IMG/VR virus record: IMGVR_UViG_3300023083_000101
Span: 1 to 49,800 of that record
DNA: 49,800 nt
Direction: 5' to 3' (one strand)
Source of the DNA: a virus
Shown here in pieces: positions 15,731-24,227 of the stretch. How positions within the stretch are numbered: position 1 is the first letter of the stretch; every line of letters begins with the position of its first letter. The notes beneath the pieces were generated by a model, which ran no database searches, was not told the DNA's origin, and saw only the letters and a program-made list of their open reading frames with translations. A program made the position numbers and the translations under genes.

Positions 15731-16210
15731 TCACCTTCCTTGTTCAGGCATATCAGAAAAATAGATATAGACGGTATTACTAAGCGTCTGAGCATCCTGG
15801 AGCGCCCTGTGTCCTTTTCTTATCGGCAGCCGACCCGATATTTCGCTGGCAACCTCACGACCCACAAATGACTCAATAGGTTTGACTTCAAAAGTTGCTT
15901 CAATACCCGCAGCCTCATACAGGACATCCAGCCAGTAACAGTCAGCGGGGTTGTCGGAGCACAGGATTTTGCCGTCAAAGAGATCGTTCATAGCCTGGGC
16001 AACTGCCAGGGGTGTCTGGCCTTCGCTTATGAGCTGATCGCGGGTGAGCTGATGCATATCCTGCGCGTCGTGGCTCCAGTGATCCCAGTACCATGCCGGT
16101 TGGATCAAGGACTGATATTCGCCACCTTGGTACACGACAGCGGCTTCAATCGGGTAACTGTCAGGAGCAATGCCCGAAGCTTCAAAGTCGATGAAGTAGG
16201 TTGGCTTCAT
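15731..16210 (-). CDS. DEDDh 3'-5' exonuclease (DnaQ/RNase T-like)
   Basis: 159 residues from the ATG at 16210. ExoI motif YFIDFEASG (D8, E10), a middle acidic segment ADCYWLDVL, and ExoIII GHRALQDAQTL (H and D spaced five) define a DEDDh exonuclease acting on DNA or RNA 3' ends. A TTG at 16264 would extend it upstream, but the conserved strand begins right at MKPTYFIDFE. It is followed five bases later by the DUF4238 gene. A second DEDDh exonuclease, paired with a different partner, is at 46152-46619. The exonuclease call is firm; the substrate is unknown. Confidence 0.8.
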   Translation of the reverse strand: MKPTYFIDFEASGIAPDSYPIEAAVVYQGGEYQSLIQPAWYWDHWSHDAQDMHQLTRDQLISEGQTPLAVAQAMNDLFDGKILCSDNPADCYWLDVLYEAAGIEATFEVKPIESFVGREVASEISGRLPIRKGHRALQDAQTLSNTVYIYFSDMPEQGR

Positions 16211-16305
16211 GTTGTTCGTCCAGGCCCAAAAGATCATCTTGTCGACGGCCCGCCTTGGAGTCAAACCGCGTTGCCTGGCCGTGGGTGCGGTGGTAGGTTG
16301 CCGGG

Positions 16306-16785
16306 ATGACTCAGCCCCTGTTCGATCTCGACCTGAAGCGCGTTACTCGTGAGCACTACATCACCGGTAAAGCTGCGATCAATTTCCCATTTCCGGGCGC
16401 GACCACTGGTGGGTGGCACGTTACTTCGTATTGGGATCGCGATTCAGGGGTGTGCAAGGTGTCGCTCGCTGGCATCCATTTACCTGACACCACGAGCTTC
16501 TTCGGTGACGCTGGGATAATGGATGTCACCCAGGTGTTGGCTGAGCGTGGGTGGGAGTCTGAGGGACGGACGATGTGGATGGCGGATCACTTCAGGGCTG
16601 CGGCAGATATGGTTGTCAGGTGGGCGATCAGCGACTCTCAGCACTGCAACGTTGAGATAGAGGACTGGTTTCCTGATGACGAGGATCGACAGCGCTTCCT
16701 TAACCTCTTGGGGACTGCAGGGCCCAACCTGCTGGAGCTGAGGAAAATAGAGAAGTTTGAACGCTGGCTTGAGGCTCAAGGCTAG
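16306..16785 (+). CDS. Hypothetical protein
   Basis: 159 residues. A distinctive aromatic block (GGWHVTSYWDRDSGVCKVSLAGIHLPDTTSFFGDAG) looks like a conserved beta-rich core, with a helical acidic C-terminus. I do not recognise the family. It is divergent from the exonuclease gene across a 95-base gap and overlaps tail-to-tail by four bases with 16782-17063. Confidence 0.6.
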   Translation: MTQPLFDLDLKRVTREHYITGKAAINFPFPGATTGGWHVTSYWDRDSGVCKVSLAGIHLPDTTSFFGDAGIMDVTQVLAERGWESEGRTMWMADHFRAAADMVVRWAISDSQHCNVEIEDWFPDDEDRQRFLNLLGTAGPNLLELRKIEKFERWLEAQG

Positions 16786-17063
16786 CCAGGATTTCGAGGC
16801 CTAGATTGCACCTGCTGCCTGCCGTCTTGGCAAACGAAATACACGCGACTCGGTGACCAAACCTGACGTCTGTAGATCCAAGAGTCGTCTTTCGAGCGGA
16901 AGGCAGTAACGCTGCCGACATTGGCTATTTCGTCGAGCTCACCAATAGCAAAGTCATGCACGCAGTCGCTAAATATCACTCCAGGCTCCCGCTTCGCGAT
17001 AGCGTGCTTAAAGTAGTCTCGGATCGACATGTCGACGCCGTCGTAAATCCAGTCAAAGCTCAT
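16782..17063 (-). CDS. Small hypothetical protein (93 aa)
   Basis: MSFDWIYDGVDMSIRDYFKH... begins immediately after the stop of the upstream gene (TGA-ATG), so it is translationally coupled to 17064-17708. Soluble, no recognised domain. Confidence 0.55.
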   Translation of the reverse strand: MSFDWIYDGVDMSIRDYFKHAIAKREPGVIFSDCVHDFAIGELDEIANVGSVTAFRSKDDSWIYRRQVWSPSRVYFVCQDGRQQVQSRPRNPG

Positions 17064-17708
17064 TCAACCCTCCAGCGCCGCTTTGGCATACATGCGAATT
17101 TGGGTTCGCACGATCAATGACTCGAACTCCTGGAGTATCTCATGCTGAACAGCTTGATCAACCTTTCCAGTCGAGTGACTCAATTTCAATGGCCTTGACC
17201 AGCTCAGTTTTTCTCCCAACATTGCGTCGAGTTTGAGCGTGGGTGGTTTCGGTTTTACAAGATCAGCTGGTGGCGGAATGTAATTCACAACTGGGTTACC
17301 TGAGCCGAAAAACAACTCGTAATTAGAGTGTTGCCAGGTAGCGCCGTACTCTGGGGACGCTGGATCCCAGCTCGTGCAGCTAACAGTCAAATTAAACCAA
17401 GAATCAAAAAAGCCCCTGATGTCAGCCCGGCTTTTATTCCAGGCTGAAAATACCTGTTCGGTGATTTCCTCATTATTGGATGTACGAATTGCTACGAACC
17501 GTTGTTTCAAGCCGGATACACTGCCGTCAGGTCTATCCGAGCGATGTAGAGCGCGTGGAACGATGAGAACATCTTCATTGAGCAGAAAGCTTTGTTTTAG
17601 CATTGCAATATCCCGTTGTTGTTCTTGTGATGATTCATTTTGACAGTGAGCTATCGCTGACTCAATAGAAGAGTCCGAAATAAAAATTTGATTTAACACT
17701 CGCTCCAT
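17064..17708 (-). CDS. Hypothetical protein, coupled to 16782-17063
   Basis: 214 residues from the ATG at 17708; upstream in-frame codons to 17786 would overlap the divergent gene at 17758. The ribosome site is weak. The protein has a helical N-terminus, a Trp-rich centre (FFDSWFNLTVSCTSWDPASP) and a Pro-rich linker (PPPADLVKPKPPTLK). No family recognised. It forms a leftward pair with the following gene. Confidence 0.5.
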   Translation of the reverse strand: MERVLNQIFISDSSIESAIAHCQNESSQEQQRDIAMLKQSFLLNEDVLIVPRALHRSDRPDGSVSGLKQRFVAIRTSNNEEITEQVFSAWNKSRADIRGFFDSWFNLTVSCTSWDPASPEYGATWQHSNYELFFGSGNPVVNYIPPPADLVKPKPPTLKLDAMLGEKLSWSRPLKLSHSTGKVDQAVQHEILQEFESLIVRTQIRMYAKAALEG

Positions 17709-17732
17709 CAATACAATACAAATATTAGAAGA

Positions 17733-17746
17733 AGAGCCGAAGCTCT
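17733..17746. other. Small hairpin in the leader of 17758
   Basis: AGAGC-CGAA-GCTCT, a 5-bp stem with a tetraloop, lies 11 bases before the ATG at 17758; the minus-strand version has a TTCG loop. It may modulate the start of the rightward gene or the divergent leftward pair. Confidence 0.3.
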
Positions 17747-17757
17747 CAGGTATTAAC

Positions 17758-18096
17758 ATGCAGACAGTCCGTATCAAAGCACTCACCCCGCAAACCGAAG
17801 ATATTTGTGCGATTCGACTTGTTGGTGGTTTCGACTCAGAAAGAAAACACTATCCCGCCCTCGATCTGCTTCGGCTTGAGAACAAACGTCAGCTTGAGTT
17901 GATTGCGGACTATGCCGAAGTCGGGTGTCCACTGTCTCTTAGGACTATTGAGAACTTCATTATTGGCGAGCTGGTACGCGCTGATGATCTTGTGTTTGAT
18001 GGTGTCAGGTATGTTTTCAACGTACAAAGTTTTTCTGAGCCAAGCAGTCTGGAGTATCTCGTCTGGGAAGTCCTAGCACAGATCATCGAAGAATAA
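17758..18096 (+). CDS. Hypothetical protein
   Basis: 112 residues (MQTVRIKALTPQTEDICAIR...). A TACAATA promoter-like element at about 17712 and AGG before the ATG support expression. It appears to be a small mixed alpha/beta soluble protein. It is followed by 18113-18445, separated by an AATAATAAGAGGAG leader. No family recognised; close to the scaffold gene, so a phage role is as likely as a cargo role. Confidence 0.55.
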   Translation: MQTVRIKALTPQTEDICAIRLVGGFDSERKHYPALDLLRLENKRQLELIADYAEVGCPLSLRTIENFIIGELVRADDLVFDGVRYVFNVQSFSEPSSLEYLVWEVLAQIIEE

Positions 18097-18104
18097 TAAG
18101 AGGA
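18091..18104 (+). promoter_or_regulatory. AATAATAAGAGGAG leader element
   Basis: Recurring AATAATAAG leader fused to a good ribosome site (AGAGGAG) nine bases before the ATG at 18113. Confidence 0.5.
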
Positions 18105-18112
18105 GAACGACG

Positions 18113-18445
18113 ATGACCAAATTTGTAGAACAGTTCGACATGTTCATGAGAGCACACGATGCCTTCAAGTCTGGAAGAAATTCCGAGGGCCTTAGCGCTA
18201 CGCTCTTCCTTCTTGCTAATGGGGTCGTTAAGCCGAATGCCAGGGAGTTGTACGAACTCTGGGAATCGTCAGTTTACGGTGGCTGCGGCTCAGAAGAACT
18301 TTTTCTCACCATGCTCGACTTGGGGATGATTCCGCAGATCCTGAGCGACGCTAAAGCAGGTAGTTTCGATGTTCTTGCTGAGTTCGTAGATGCTGTTGGA
18401 CGATTAGATGAAGATGCGCAGTACGAGGTGCTCAAGGCTGTTTAA
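18113..18445 (+). CDS. Hypothetical protein
   Basis: 110 residues, helical and acidic (MTKFVEQFDMFMRAHDAFKSG...). Strong ribosome site AGAGGAGAA. It shares the phage AATAATAAG leader type, which suggests it is part of the phage expression programme rather than cargo. No domain recognised. Confidence 0.55.
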   Translation: MTKFVEQFDMFMRAHDAFKSGRNSEGLSATLFLLANGVVKPNARELYELWESSVYGGCGSEELFLTMLDLGMIPQILSDAKAGSFDVLAEFVDAVGRLDEDAQYEVLKAV

Positions 18446-18547
18446 GATAGTCAAGGATTATTTTGCACTAAATCCCCCAAGCCATTTTTTATGATATTAT
18501 GTGTTCACAACATATAAAAACAATAAATGATCCTTGGGGGATTAAGA

Positions 18548-19345
18548 ATGTTGAAGCAGAACAGTGGTCTCGTTGTTTTCAAGGCTTACGGCGAAGAAGA
18601 TGGCGGAACACAAGAGCCAGGGGCTCAAGTACCAATCCACGAAACTCCAGAATTCCAGGAAACTCTCAAAGCCGAGCTTGCTAAAGCACTGGCTGCAGAA
18701 ACTGGTGGTTTGAAGTCAAAGAACTCTGAGATTCTCGCTGAGAAGAAGAAAGTTCAGGATCAACTGAATGCAATTCTCGCTCAAGCAGAAGATGAAGCCG
18801 ACCAGGCTGCATTGAAATCAGGGAAGCTAGATTTTCAGGCTTTGCTGGATAAGCGTGTCAATGCTGCAAATGCAACTTGGCAAGAGCGCCTCCAGGCCGA
18901 ACAGACTGAGAAAGAAGAACTGCGCAAAGCTGTTGATGCAGAGAAAGGCCGACTGAAGCAATTTCAGATTAAGCAGTTGATCGGCAACGAAGCACTGAAG
19001 AATGAGTTCTTCCAGCCGTCTGCTATTGATGACCTGATTAACCTGGCTGGTGGCTCCTGGGAGCTTACTGACTCGGGCGAACTGGTTAGCCGAGATCAGC
19101 ACGGCAATGTCGCAATGGGCAAGTCCGGTCGAGCGCTGACGCCGAAAGAGTGGATCGAAAGCTTGGCTCAAACTAAGCAGCATTACTTTAAGGCTATGCC
19201 CGGTTCAGGTGGCAAGCAAGGCACTGGCGGCGCTGGCGTGTCGATGTCTCGCGAAGAGTGGCAGCAGAAACTTATGCTGGGTACTGCTCAAGAACAATCT
19301 GAACTGTTTGCCAAAAGGGCTAAGGGCGAAATCGTCATTAGCTAA
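18548..19345 (+). CDS. Head scaffolding protein
   Basis: 265 residues from the ATG at 18548, preceded by TTGGGGGA; an in-frame ATG at 18527 is less well placed. It is strongly helical and charged: a central coiled coil (about residues 45-150, LAEKKKVQDQLNAILAQAED ... EKEELRKAVDAEKGRLKQF), then a Gly-rich linker (GSGGKQGTGGAG) and a short C-terminal helical segment. This composition and its place immediately before the coat gene are typical of prohead scaffolds, which nucleate capsid assembly and leave before packaging. No protease motif is seen. Confidence 0.75.
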   Translation: MLKQNSGLVVFKAYGEEDGGTQEPGAQVPIHETPEFQETLKAELAKALAAETGGLKSKNSEILAEKKKVQDQLNAILAQAEDEADQAALKSGKLDFQALLDKRVNAANATWQERLQAEQTEKEELRKAVDAEKGRLKQFQIKQLIGNEALKNEFFQPSAIDDLINLAGGSWELTDSGELVSRDQHGNVAMGKSGRALTPKEWIESLAQTKQHYFKAMPGSGGKQGTGGAGVSMSREEWQQKLMLGTAQEQSELFAKRAKGEIVIS

Positions 19346-19360
19346 GTAAAGAGTTACACC

Positions 19361-19405
19361 CTGGGACTCACCCCGAGTCCCAGTTCCCAAGCTGGTCGGG
19401 CCAGC
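19361..19405 (+). terminator. Tandem hairpins between scaffold and coat genes
   Basis: CTGGGACTC-ACCCC-GAGTCCCAG (19361-19383, 9-bp stem) is followed by GCTGG-TCGGG-CCAGC (19391-19405) and GGCTGTTTTG. The second hairpin plus its T-run could terminate transcription; the first may stabilise mRNA ends or attenuate. Confidence 0.5.
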
Positions 19406-19471
19406 GGCTGTTTTGCTCTGTGAGCAACAGATACCTCAAAAATACCAAAACAAAAATAACAATAAATAGGT

Positions 19472-20641
19472 ATGCAAATGACGCAAAGTAATGCACTCGT
19501 TGTTCTTCCAGCTTATGGGAACAATTTTGAAGCGCTGATTAACGAAACGATTCTACCAGTTGCAATGTCACGCCTTCGCGGCCAACTGACAATGCCAAGG
19601 CTGATCACAGTCAACAAGGCTGACGAATCGAAAAAAGTCGGTGAGATGATCCGTGTAAATAAGCCAGTTGAATTCGACAAGGCTGACGAGCACGGCACAG
19701 ATGGCTCGGTCGCAACTGACCTGAACGTCGACAAAGTCGAGCTGCGCCTAGATCGACACGTCTACAAAGAATTCAAGATGTCAGATCGTGAGTTCACCGG
19801 CATGCAGCCTGGCGTAATCCCTGATGCGCTGGCAGCCGCTGTTGACGTCCTGGCTCGTACAGTCAACGAAGCCATTTTCGACATGTTCAAAGAAGTCCCG
19901 TACTTCTCCGGGAATCTGACCTCGGAAAACTCCCGCGACAAGAAAGACCTGATCGCCGCTCGTAAGTCGCTGAACAACCGGAAAGTGCTGGGTGACAAGA
20001 ACCTGGTTCTGACCTCCGACACTGAAGCTGATCTGCTCGGCGTGTTTACCACTTACAGCGAACAGCCTGCGGAAAAAGAAGGCATCATTGGTCGCAGGTA
20101 CGGGTTTGATATCTACAGCGACGTACAAGCCCCGATGCACTTCGCGGGTACTGCCTCTGAGAGCAACGCTATCAAGCTGGCTGTCGCTGGAGCTGTTGGA
20201 TCGAGCATCCTGGTACTGAGCGGTGCCGGTGCCAACGCTACGTTCAAAAAAGGCGACATCATCACTGTTGCTGGCTCCGAGCAAGTGTTCGCAGTGGCTA
20301 ATGACATCGCTGCTGATGCTGACGGCGCAGTTGCTGTCACTGTTACTGCCCCGGTCACTGAAGCCATCGCAGTCAACACCTCCCTGGCCGTGATCGGCGA
20401 TCACCAGATCGACCTGGCTTTCAGCAAGTCAGCGTTCCTGATCGCGTTCCGTCAACTCGAAACCCCGGCTAACGCTCCTGGCGTGACCATCGCTTCGATG
20501 ACCGACCCGGAAACTGGTATCACCCTGCGCTTGCTGTCTTGGTACAACGCAAGCACTGAAAGCACGCACTACAAGATCGAGATCTTCTTCGGCTGCAAAG
20601 CTGTTGCTCCTGAGCGCGCTACCCGTCTCGGCGGTCACTGA
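19472..20641 (+). CDS. Major capsid protein (P22 coat-like)
   Basis: 389 residues (ATG at 19472, or 19478 two codons in). NNFEALINETILPVAMSRLRG, then VGEMIRVNKPVEF and VDKVELRLDRHVYKEFKMSDRE follow the N-arm and E-loop pattern of the P22 gp5 coat family (HK97 fold). A Gly/Ala/Val-rich segment (about 235-310) looks like an inserted Ig-like domain as in P22-type coats, after which the core resumes at FSKSAFLIAFRQLETP. The gene has its own A-rich leader and is bracketed by hairpins, as expected for a highly expressed structural gene. Its position after scaffold supports the call. Confidence 0.85.
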   Translation: MQMTQSNALVVLPAYGNNFEALINETILPVAMSRLRGQLTMPRLITVNKADESKKVGEMIRVNKPVEFDKADEHGTDGSVATDLNVDKVELRLDRHVYKEFKMSDREFTGMQPGVIPDALAAAVDVLARTVNEAIFDMFKEVPYFSGNLTSENSRDKKDLIAARKSLNNRKVLGDKNLVLTSDTEADLLGVFTTYSEQPAEKEGIIGRRYGFDIYSDVQAPMHFAGTASESNAIKLAVAGAVGSSILVLSGAGANATFKKGDIITVAGSEQVFAVANDIAADADGAVAVTVTAPVTEAIAVNTSLAVIGDHQIDLAFSKSAFLIAFRQLETPANAPGVTIASMTDPETGITLRLLSWYNASTESTHYKIEIFFGCKAVAPERATRLGGH

Positions 20642-20647
20642 TACACC

Positions 20648-20714
20648 GGGCTCTCCGGAGCCCACCCGCAACACCCAAAGCCCTCGTTTGCTGCGCACCA
20701 GCTGCGGGGGCTTT
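20648..20714 (+). terminator. Hairpins after the coat gene
   Basis: GGGCTC-TCCG-GAGCCC (20648-20663), then a longer stem AAAGCCC...GGGCTTT (20677-20714) followed by CACATTT. The pair probably attenuates transcription between the coat gene and the genes downstream. Confidence 0.5.
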
Positions 20715-20733
20715 CACATTTCAGGAGCAGTTA

Positions 20734-21045
20734 ATGAGCGAAGTAACAGCAACAATCGAACGCAACGGCGGCGTGCTGCCAATCGTGACCCCTGGCATCT
20801 CTCGCGGCAAAATAAGCCTGACTCAGGGCAACGCATTCACGAGCCGGGTCATCCAGGGGCAAGCAATCTACGTCTTCTGCAAGTCACTCATCCACCTGGC
20901 CGAGGGCACCGCTGTCACAGAGGCAGACGCGCCAATCGATGCACGCGGCGGCGTCTATTTGAATGCAAACAGGGGTCGTCAAGTTAGCGTCCGGCTGCTT
21001 GCTGGGGAAGATCCGGCGACCGTCTGGATTCATGAAGTAAGGTGA
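20734..21045 (+). CDS. Small virion-region protein
   Basis: 103 residues, beta-rich with little charge (GGVLPIVTPGISRGKISLTQ...). AGGAGC precedes the ATG. It lies between the coat gene and the Ig-repeat protein, eight bases from the latter, and could be a head decoration or anchor protein. No family recognised. Confidence 0.55.
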   Translation: MSEVTATIERNGGVLPIVTPGISRGKISLTQGNAFTSRVIQGQAIYVFCKSLIHLAEGTAVTEADAPIDARGGVYLNANRGRQVSVRLLAGEDPATVWIHEVR

Positions 21046-21052
21046 GGTTCTG

Positions 21053-22837
21053 ATGAATATTCTGGGCCGGAATCTACTATCTCTCACGGTTTATCACCTG
21101 CGCCGAGTTGTGCACATGGTGATCGGCTCGCCTTTGATCGATGACATTGTTGTAAATCCTGATGGCACCGTCGTGGTTGGTGGCAGTGGCGGGACGCCTG
21201 GGCAGACCATAGTCGTGACGTTCCCTGATGGTTCTGTCGGCACTGGCGTAGTTGGAAACGGTGGCGGCTGGACTGTTACGTCGCCAGGTGCTGTGACGCC
21301 TGTGCCGGGTGCGCCAGATCTTGTGATCGATCAGGTTCCGACGCCCGACAAACCTGCTACCCCAGAGCCGGGCGAAGTTAAGCCTGGTGAGGGTGGCGGC
21401 ACGGTCGTAGGTGGTGGCGGTGCGAATCCGGGTGATGACGTTGAAGTCACGCTGCCTGGCGGTGAGACCGGCTCCGGCGAGGCTGGTGATGACGGCGACT
21501 GGGAAGTTGAGTTTCCGGATGTTCCGCATGATCCAGACCTAGAGCCTGGTGATGTTGGGGTCGTTACGAATCCTAAGCCTGGCGAGCCTGTCGTCGATGA
21601 CGTTACGCCCAATCCTGATGGCACGGTCACTGTTGGGGGTGGCGGCGCGAATCCTGGTGACCAGGTCACTGTCACGTTCCCTGACGGAACCACTGGCACG
21701 GGCACTGCTGACGACAATGGCGACTGGTCTGTCGTGTCACCCGGTGAACAAGATCCCGAGACGAAGCCAGGCGATGTTGTAGTCGAGGCGAAGCCTGACC
21801 CCATGGCCGGATCGGTCTCTGCACCTGACGCAATCTATGCCGACATTGCTGGCCTGGAGTTCGTCGAGGTGGATGACGGCGGAAACTACATTGCCTGGGA
21901 GCGGTTCATCGAGCAGCTCAACCGGATTACTGGCATAAGCACAACTGCGAGCCGGTCGATCACCTTCGGTGGCGTGTACGGACTGCCTAAGCGAATTCTG
22001 AAGTCAGGTAGCACGTTCATCGCCGCCTTTGACGCGCAGTACGTGATCTTTGACAGTGAAAATGAGCTGACGCAAGGTACTGCGAGGGTTGTCGAAAAGA
22101 ACTACATCTCTGACAGAGCCTGCGACGTCTTCAAGACTGAACATACAGCGTACTACCTGCGCAATGACAACGGGCAAGACAGGTTGACCAGGCTCGACGG
22201 ATCAGACACCTCAATTGCTCTCGATATCGCCGGCGGGTTCGGGGATCTCAAGCTGCCAGCCATGGTGAGCCTGGGAGATGAAGACTGGCTCGTAAACGCG
22301 GATTTCAGCATCTCCTACCTCATCAACCCAGTGACCCTGTCAGTGAGGCCTGGCCCTGCTTTCAGCGACGTGAGCCTGCAGATCGAGGGGGCTGGTGGTG
22401 AACTGGCATCGTCGAATGGGCGTGTATTCGCGAGTGCCAGGCGCACAACCAACCAAAGCTCGGCGGTCTTCGAATTCACCGAAACGGGTCATACCCTGAT
22501 CAGTGAAAACGGCGGCAAGGTCGTAGCCGGAGATACCCAGTTACACATCATGAGCGGTTCTGACCTTCGGGTAGTCAACCTGTCGACAGGCAGCGTGCAG
22601 GCCACGACTCTTGATAGCGCTCTGGCAACCGGCTATTCGCGTGGTGATTTCGCAGTTTTCGTAAATGGCGATGTTTCCCTGACGGTCACTTACGACGCCG
22701 GAAAGACTTTCTCAAAAGTATTCCCTGTTGACGGTGATTCCAGCTTGCGATGGATCGACATCGAAGATCTTTCTCTTGTGGTTACGAGAAACTTCAGAGA
22801 CTTCGATCTGCTCGAATATACACTCGTCGAAGAGTGA
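21053..22837 (+). CDS. Ig-like repeat virion protein with a C-terminal propeller-like domain
   Basis: 594 residues. After a short N-terminus come three bacterial Ig-like repeats (about residues 30-85, 110-155 and 183-235), each with the pattern NPDGTVTVGGGG...PGDQVTVTFPDG...GxWxVxxPG. From about 260 a larger beta-rich domain follows, with repeated strands (FIAAFDAQYVIFDSE; FAVFVNGDVSLTVTYDAGKT). Its C-terminal half resembles that of the next gene (22887-24227), so the two are probably paralogous in that region. Such Ig repeats are common on capsid surfaces and tail fibres, where they bind glycans. AAGGTGAGG precedes the ATG. A head-surface fibre or adhesin is likely. Confidence 0.7.
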   Translation: MNILGRNLLSLTVYHLRRVVHMVIGSPLIDDIVVNPDGTVVVGGSGGTPGQTIVVTFPDGSVGTGVVGNGGGWTVTSPGAVTPVPGAPDLVIDQVPTPDKPATPEPGEVKPGEGGGTVVGGGGANPGDDVEVTLPGGETGSGEAGDDGDWEVEFPDVPHDPDLEPGDVGVVTNPKPGEPVVDDVTPNPDGTVTVGGGGANPGDQVTVTFPDGTTGTGTADDNGDWSVVSPGEQDPETKPGDVVVEAKPDPMAGSVSAPDAIYADIAGLEFVEVDDGGNYIAWERFIEQLNRITGISTTASRSITFGGVYGLPKRILKSGSTFIAAFDAQYVIFDSENELTQGTARVVEKNYISDRACDVFKTEHTAYYLRNDNGQDRLTRLDGSDTSIALDIAGGFGDLKLPAMVSLGDEDWLVNADFSISYLINPVTLSVRPGPAFSDVSLQIEGAGGELASSNGRVFASARRTTNQSSAVFEFTETGHTLISENGGKVVAGDTQLHIMSGSDLRVVNLSTGSVQATTLDSALATGYSRGDFAVFVNGDVSLTVTYDAGKTFSKVFPVDGDSSLRWIDIEDLSLVVTRNFRDFDLLEYTLVEE

Positions 22838-22858
22838 TACAATATCAACATAATAAGA
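22834..22858 (+). promoter_or_regulatory. Phage promoter/leader cassette
   Basis: GTGATACAAT (22834-22843) overlaps the stop of the preceding gene and is followed by CATAATAAGA (22849-22858), upstream of the gene at 22887. Confidence 0.55.
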
Positions 22859-22886
22859 TTTGCATTCAAAGCAAACGGGATTTCGA

Positions 22887-24227
22887 ATGACAACTAATAA
22901 AAAGCGTCCCAGTGATCTTGCTACTGCATGGGACAGTAACCTTGACGCAGTGTTTCATGTCCATCGCCCTGGTAACTCTCAGAAAGCATCTGTTCGGCAG
23001 GTTGTTGATGCAGTAGTAGCCGCTATTCCGGCGCCTGATCCTGGTGAGGAAGCTACTGTGTCGGGAATTGAGACTGGCACAATCGTAATGTTGCCTGAAG
23101 GTTCTTATACTGACTACTTCGAGTGCGATGGCAGTATCAAAGAGAGCTCCCTGGCATCAGAGTTGGCCGGGATTATCAACGGGGGCACTCCAAAGTATCA
23201 GAGCATCCTGTCTAGCAGTGTGGGCAGGAAGTCGCTGACAACTGGCGAAGTGTTAGATGCAGTGTATTTCAAGGGGCTGCTATTCACCATCAATAGCGTC
23301 ACGCCTTTTATTACTGCTTACGACTCAGACTTCAATCTTGTTTACTCAAATACTTCTGCCTTGGGTCACAAACGGTTGGTAGTCACTGATAATGCGATTT
23401 ACTTTCTTAACAATAGTTACAACATCTATTGTATTCAGGTAGATGGATCTTCAGTTACAGCTGCTTACGCTGGAGAATCCTCGCAGGCTACAAATGGGGG
23501 CTTCAGTGCAGTAAGTGTGTCGACTGACGAAGATTTGTTCTGCTGGATCTCTCTACGGCGTTTGTACAATCCAAAAACGAAAACGAAAAGGAACCTCGGC
23601 GGCAGTTTTACCATCGGTGGTCTCGACCAGGGAAGCACGGTAGTAAAGACCGACAGCGGGCGTATTTTCTTTGTTGGCACTTACGGCGCTTCGGCTCCTG
23701 GTCTGTATGAAATGTTCATCGACACCTCAGCTCCTACGGTTACGTCCGCTAGGCTTTTGCAGTCGATTTACCCAGCTCCAGATACGATCAAATGCGCAGG
23801 TGACTTCGTGTACTTTGGCGTTGCTGGAGTGCAGTTCAAGCTGAACGCAGAAACAGACAGGGTTACATCGGTTACGTCCCCGTATTTCGTCAACGCAACT
23901 GCGGTCACACACAGCATCGCCTGCCACAACAATTTGCTGTTCGTTAACGGCCTACGAGCTACGTCAAACAATTTCGGGAGTGTGTCGTTTGACTATGGGA
24001 ACACGTTCACCAAGCTGCCTGCATTCAACACCAAGTTGGCAGGGATGCTGATCGATCCAGTGGCTCACAAAGCCCTGTACTTCGGCGACTCCGGGGCCGT
24101 GGGATCTGCTGACGGATCAACCGGAAACGTAGAAATCCATCAGCTCACACTGCTCGATAACAACTATTTCAAATTGCCTTTGGTTAATGGGGCATGCGAG
24201 GGGTACAGGTTCTATGTCAAAAAATAA
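22887..24227 (+). CDS. Fibre/adhesin-like virion protein
   Basis: 446 residues from the ATG at 22887. The N-terminus (RPSDLATAWDSNLDAVFHVHRPGNS) and GTIVMLPEGSYTDYFECDGS resemble fibre segments that join tail or head. The rest is beta-rich with repeating blades, and its C-terminal part (VSFDYGNTFTKLP) parallels the preceding protein (VTYDAGKTFSKVFP). It is followed by an overlapping gene resembling a fibre assembly chaperone, which strongly suggests a receptor-binding protein. Confidence 0.6.
   Translation: MTTNKKRPSDLATAWDSNLDAVFHVHRPGNSQKASVRQVVDAVVAAIPAPDPGEEATVSGIETGTIVMLPEGSYTDYFECDGSIKESSLASELAGIINGGTPKYQSILSSSVGRKSLTTGEVLDAVYFKGLLFTINSVTPFITAYDSDFNLVYSNTSALGHKRLVVTDNAIYFLNNSYNIYCIQVDGSSVTAAYAGESSQATNGGFSAVSVSTDEDLFCWISLRRLYNPKTKTKRNLGGSFTIGGLDQGSTVVKTDSGRIFFVGTYGASAPGLYEMFIDTSAPTVTSARLLQSIYPAPDTIKCAGDFVYFGVAGVQFKLNAETDRVTSVTSPYFVNATAVTHSIACHNNLLFVNGLRATSNNFGSVSFDYGNTFTKLPAFNTKLAGMLIDPVAHKALYFGDSGAVGSADGSTGNVEIHQLTLLDNNYFKLPLVNGACEGYRFYVKK

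Noticed and set aside
19781-20404. Long open frame opposite the coat gene
   Set aside because: Shadow of the coat gene caused by its strong codon bias; low-complexity Ser/Asp composition.
21331-21804. 157-codon minus-strand frame rich in Ser, Pro and Gly
   Set aside because: It is the complement of the Gly/Asp/Pro-rich Ig repeats, and the repetition explains its composition.
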